Of a DNA stretch of 9,466 nucleotides, positions 7,097-9,466 are shown piece after piece. The translations under genes were made by a program, and so were the position numbers. Every line of letters starts with the position of its first letter. Position 1 is the stretch's first letter. The notes beneath the pieces were generated by a model. That model had not been told where the DNA came from and did not search any database. It worked only from the letters and a program-made list of their open reading frames with translations. Source of the stretch: Methylovulum sp. Lineage in GTDB: Bacteria; Pseudomonadota; Gammaproteobacteria; Methylococcales; Methylomonadaceae. The stretch spans positions 1 to 9,466 of the forward strand of contig JACXTQ010000286.1 in the NCBI GenBank assembly GCA_016919605.1, written 5' to 3'.

Positions 7097-7854
7097 TGGG
7101 CAACGCAATTCCACGGTTACGGATGTTCGCAGGCCCCAACGGTTCGGGCAAAAGCACGATTAAGGCCGTCATCGAACCGCAGTTGATGGGTGTCTACATT
7201 AACCCCGACGAAATTGAGAAGGCTATACGCAGCTTCGGATTTCTGGATTTTTCGGCTTACGGCGTGACCACCACAACGGAAGAGGTGCTGGGCTTTTTCC
7301 GGCAGTCTTCCTTGCTTATCACTTCGGGTTTTGCGGATGCGGTGGCCGGATTATGTTTTAACGATGACAAGCTCAATTTTCATGCCGTACCGGTCAATGC
7401 CTACTTCGCGTCAGTCGCAAGCGATTTTATCCGGCAAAAGCTGTTGGATGCAAGGGTGACATTTACGTTTGAAACCGTCATGTCATCACCCGATAAAGTC
7501 GATTTTTTGCAGAAAGCCCAAGCGCGTGGTTTCCGCACTTACCTTTATTTTGTCGCAACCGAAGACCCGCAGATCAATATCACGCGGGTGCAAAACCGCG
7601 TAAATCTTGGAGGGCATCCCGTTCCCCAAGACAAGATTATCGCCCGTTATTACCGTTCTTTGGACTTGTTGGTTGATGCGGTGCGCCACGCTGATCGGGC
7701 CTACATTTTCGACAATTCATTTCACGCAAAAGCATGGGTGGCCGAAGTGACCGACGGCAATGTGTTGGAAATGAAGACCGACACTATGCCCCATTGGTTT
7801 AAAGTCGCCTTGTGGGACAAATTTTTCCCCATCATAGATGAACTTAAACCATGA
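7096..7854 (+). CDS. Zeta-toxin-family P-loop kinase
   Basis: A 252-residue P-loop protein. Residues 12-21 are the Walker A sequence AGPNGSGKST, followed by the NPDE segment (36-39), where zeta toxins place an acidic catalytic residue. FTFETVMSS (123-131) matches the FETT-type substrate-binding segment. RVQNRV and GGHPVPQDKIIARYYRSLD (164-190) supply the arginine-rich lid typical of the zeta family. About 80 residues separate NPDE from FTFET, longer than in compact zeta toxins, with a conserved-looking FLDFSAY...FFRQSSLL stretch. Known of the family: classical zeta toxins phosphorylate UDP-N-acetylglucosamine and block cell-wall synthesis. Whether this divergent branch shares that substrate is unknown; it could be another small-molecule kinase. 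It starts at the ATG overlapping the preceding stop codon and is likely expressed as one operon with the 77-residue partner. The frame is intact. Confidence 0.88.
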   Translation: MGNAIPRLRMFAGPNGSGKSTIKAVIEPQLMGVYINPDEIEKAIRSFGFLDFSAYGVTTTTEEVLGFFRQSSLLITSGFADAVAGLCFNDDKLNFHAVPVNAYFASVASDFIRQKLLDARVTFTFETVMSSPDKVDFLQKAQARGFRTYLYFVATEDPQINITRVQNRVNLGGHPVPQDKIIARYYRSLDLLVDAVRHADRAYIFDNSFHAKAWVAEVTDGNVLEMKTDTMPHWFKVALWDKFFPIIDELKP

Positions 7855-7864
7855 CCCCCTCTAG

Positions 7865-8005
7865 GCCAATCCGAACGCGCCACCCAAAACGGGAGGCAAA
7901 TCAGATGTTATTCGTGAAGCGGTGAGCAAAGGAGAGCTTATTGGCTTACGTTTTCTTTTAATTGAACGCGGTACATTGCGAACCCGTATCGAAGGCGAAA
8001 TATAA
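7865..8005 (+). pseudogene. Start-less fragment with ribbon-helix-helix-like segment
   Basis: From just after TAG (7862-7864) to TAA (8003-8005) a frame encodes about 46 residues including GGKSDVIREAVSKGELIGL and ending RIEGEI. The KSDVIREAV piece resembles the helix of ribbon-helix-helix (CopG/ParD-like) antitoxins. No ATG begins this frame. A good GGGAGG (7891-7896) is followed by ATG 7905 in another frame, which stops after six codons, as if a frameshift had separated start and body. It is probably a remnant of a small antitoxin-like gene; chance cannot be excluded. Confidence 0.35.
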
Positions 8006-8104
8006 AATCCAATGTATCTACCGTGATTACACCAAAGCCAGCATAGATGCCTTGATAACTAACAGGCTAATTTCAATACCTATTAACCACACTAAACACT
8101 TATC

Positions 8105-8461
8105 ATGAGACAAACTTCACTTGGATTAATGCTATTAATCAGTCTATCGGCTAATGCTAAAGATTGCTAAAAAGGCGCTGAAAGCATGAGTGCAATTAGG
8201 GCCTGCATAGAGGATGAAAGCTCAGAACCTGTAGATGCGGCCTATCGTAATTTAGTCAAGGCTTTAAAAAATGACCAAGAAGCTATTGACGCCATTAAAA
8301 AAGCACAAGATGATTGGCGAAACTTTAGAGATTCGACATGTGATTACATGGCAAAAACCTACAAAGGTGATGGGTACGGTGCAGACGAGCGGACAAATTG
8401 TTTAACGGACTTCAATATCGCCCGTGTAAAAATGCTAAATAAATATAAAAATAGAACATGA
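8105..8461 (+). pseudogene. LprI/DUF1311-like secreted protein interrupted by an in-frame stop
   Basis: ATG 8105 opens a signal peptide (basic MRQTS, hydrophobic LGLMLLISLS, ANA cleavage site) and continues into KDC, then meets TAA at 8168-8170. The same frame goes on as KGAESMSAIRACIEDESS and remains open to 8461, 118 codons in all. The downstream part has the DUF1311/LprI pattern: paired cysteines (KDC, RAC, STC, TNC), AAYRNLVKAL, and AQDDWRNFRDSTC. Such proteins are small periplasmic or lipid-anchored factors; some inhibit lysozyme. The first cysteine and the signal peptide are cut from the rest by one nonsense codon. Restart at ATG 8186 would give a 91-residue cytoplasmic protein lacking export. 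I read this as a recent pseudogene, unless the stop is a sequencing error or is suppressed. No good Shine-Dalgarno precedes 8105. Confidence 0.72.
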
Positions 8462-8472
8462 GATCGAATTAG

Positions 8473-8724
8473 GCTTGTATAGTCTTTAAATTCACGCAAC
8501 CAGAAACGCTGTGCATCGGGCTTTTCCAGTTCGGGGCAGAATGTGCTTCATTCTATGCCCAACAAACCAGTAAATGGGGCTGCCCGCAGGACAGCGATGG
8601 TAACTACTGGGTATACCCTACATCGGCGCCAAATTGGGTAACGCGCGTGCCCCCCAATGAATGTAAGACTTTGATTGTAATTCCACTATTTCACTGTAGG
8701 CCTGCAAATCCAGTTAGGACTTGA
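8473..8724 (+). pseudogene. Start-less Cys/Trp-rich open frame, possible gene remnant
   Basis: The frame is open for 83 codons between TAG (8470-8472) and TGA (8722-8724), with no ATG, GTG or TTG near its beginning. The translation has protein-like composition: it contains FGAECASFYAQQTSKWGC, then DSDGNYWVYPTSAPNW and VPPNECKTL, with five or six cysteines and three tryptophans, as in a secreted disulfide-bonded domain. I do not recognise the family. It lies 11 bases after the broken LprI-like gene. It could be the tail of a deleted exported-protein gene. Chance openness over 83 codons is possible. Confidence 0.3.
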
Positions 8725-8762
8725 CCATAAAATGGATCATGTCTTTCGCGTATGGCCAAGTC
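8718..8762. repeat. 12-bp inverted repeat with one mismatch
   Basis: GACTTGACCATA (8718-8729) and TATGGCCAAGTC (8751-8762) pair in 11 of 12 positions around a 21-base loop. ATAATTTT follows on the plus strand. It may act as a weak terminator at the end of the remnant cluster or as a binding site. No neighbouring gene depends on it visibly. Confidence 0.4.
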
Positions 8763-9326
8763 ATAATTTTAACATGCCATCTCCTTAGCTTGATTGGCCA
8801 GTTAAAACGAAATCCCATATAATTATGTGAAATTTAACATAACGCCCGCTTATGCGCAGCCGTTCGCCCCTGATAAGACCCGCTATCAAGAATAAAAACC
8901 GCCCATTGAAATGCCCATCGACCCGAATGAGGGGAAGCGGCGGTATCCGGGCAGGGGCGGGCAGTTTGCCAAACAAAAGTGACAGGTTTCAATATGATTA
9001 AGGCGTAATGGGGATTGGACGTTTTTGGTGGCGTTTTTTTACCCAGCATTTTGATTGGCGGCGCAATTCACAAAAATCCGGCGGTATCCGCTTGTGAAGG
9101 TGGGAAAGTGGGGCAGGGCTTGAACCCGAAGGTTTGAAAAACCACAATTACTTAACTGTTGTGTTTCCTTACCTAAAAGGGTTAAGCTTTCCCGTCCCAC
9201 CATTCCAGGTATTTCCCGATATGCGATATCCCCATGAAAACGGCAAGCCGAATGCGCCGGAGAATTCCGTCCGGTTTCCCGGTCCGTTAACGGCCTGCAC
9301 AGACGGCCTGCCAAGGGGGTGACGTG
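8763..9326. other. Apparently non-coding stretch with short repeats
   Basis: About 560 bases without a convincing gene. Open frames here on both strands overlap each other, begin with poor sites and give unrecognisable proteins. The sequence becomes more GC-rich to the right. Visible structure: CGGCGGTATCCG occurs twice (8938-8949 and 9079-9090). The second copy sits inside CACAA (9069-9073) ... TTGTG (9092-9096). A CCGGA-N8-TCCGG inverted repeat lies at 9257-9274. ACGGCCTGC is repeated at 9290-9298 and 9303-9311, just before the next gene. No T-run terminator, tRNA or origin is evident. Confidence 0.45.
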
Positions 9327-9466
9327 ATGAAGCCCCGACATTTCCCTAACCGGTTTACGGCCTTGTTCGCTGCGGTTTCCCTGTCGGCCATCGGCATGGT
9401 CGTTTACAAGACGCCCTCCCGCCCGCCCGCAGGTTTCCCCGCTGCGGCAAAGGCCGCCGAACCGGC
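9327..9466 (+). CDS. N-terminus of an exported or membrane-anchored protein (truncated by window edge)
   Basis: ATG 9327 has a strong Shine-Dalgarno AGGGGG (9314-9319) seven bases upstream, and the frame stays open for 46 codons to the edge. The residues show a basic start (MKPRHFPNRF), a hydrophobic stretch (about 11-26, TALFAAVSLSAIGMVV) and then a Pro/Ala-rich segment (PSRPPAGFPAAAKAAEP). This is the layout of a signal anchor or uncleaved signal followed by a flexible periplasmic linker, as in many secretion or conjugation components, but nothing specific is recognisable. An immediately preceding GTG (9324) is an alternative start. The higher GC content fits the coming of a different module at this edge. 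Confidence 0.6.
   Translation, partial: MKPRHFPNRFTALFAAVSLSAIGMVVYKTPSRPPAGFPAAAKAAEP

Noticed and set aside
9039..9341. Minus-strand 100-codon frame and overlapping plus-strand 62-codon frame (9134-9322)
   Set aside because: They overlap each other, the plus one begins at TTG without a usable ribosome site, and neither translation resembles a known family.

Overview
This looks like an accessory (defence and mobile-element) region of a bacterial chromosome or large plasmid. It is most probably from a gammaproteobacterium of moderate GC content. The lineage guess rests only on base composition and general gene style; a methanotroph-like or sulfur-oxidiser-like gammaproteobacterium would fit, with low confidence. 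No rRNA or tRNA gene is visible.

Layout. (1) Bases 1-2492, minus strand: the N-terminal ~830 codons of a very large DEAD/DEAH-box SF2 helicase that runs off the left edge. (2) 2493-3370: a long gene-poor divergent region with several small hairpins, ending in a cluster of TGTCAGG/CCTGACA elements that looks like the res/operator region of the next gene. (3) 3371-3934: a complete Tn3-type serine resolvase with no transposase in view. (4) 4160-6598: a complete primase-helicase fusion protein with the hallmarks of the TOTE conflict-system AEP (archaeo-eukaryotic primase) family followed by an XPB-like SF2 helicase. (5) 6599-6862: an intergenic stretch holding one solitary sequence that resembles a type I-E CRISPR repeat, a perfect TTTCAATCCC/GGGATTGAAA inverted pair, and a promoter with a tandem 10-bp repeat. 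(6) 6863-7854: a two-gene translationally coupled cassette, a 77-aa small protein plus a 252-aa zeta-toxin-like P-loop kinase; this looks like a toxin-antitoxin pair with a non-epsilon partner. (7) 7865-8724: a graveyard of gene fragments. These are a ribbon-helix-helix-like tail, an LprI/DUF1311 lipoprotein-type gene stopped by an in-frame TAA just after its signal peptide, and a start-less Cys/Trp-rich open frame. (8) 8725-9326: apparently non-coding DNA with short direct and inverted repeats. (9) 9327-9466: the first 46 codons of a protein with an N-terminal membrane anchor or signal, cut by the right edge.

How it fits together. The large helicase and the TOTE-type primase-helicase are both of kinds often found in anti-phage islands. 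The resolvase, the zeta-type cassette and the decaying fragments indicate a region that gains and loses genes by transfer. The genes are not one operon: the helicase is divergent from the rest, the resolvase and the primase-helicase are separated by 225 bp, and the zeta cassette has its own promoter-like region. No complete named defence system (BREX, DISARM, Druantia, restriction-modification) can be assembled from what is visible. The missing C-terminus and downstream genes of the left helicase would decide that.
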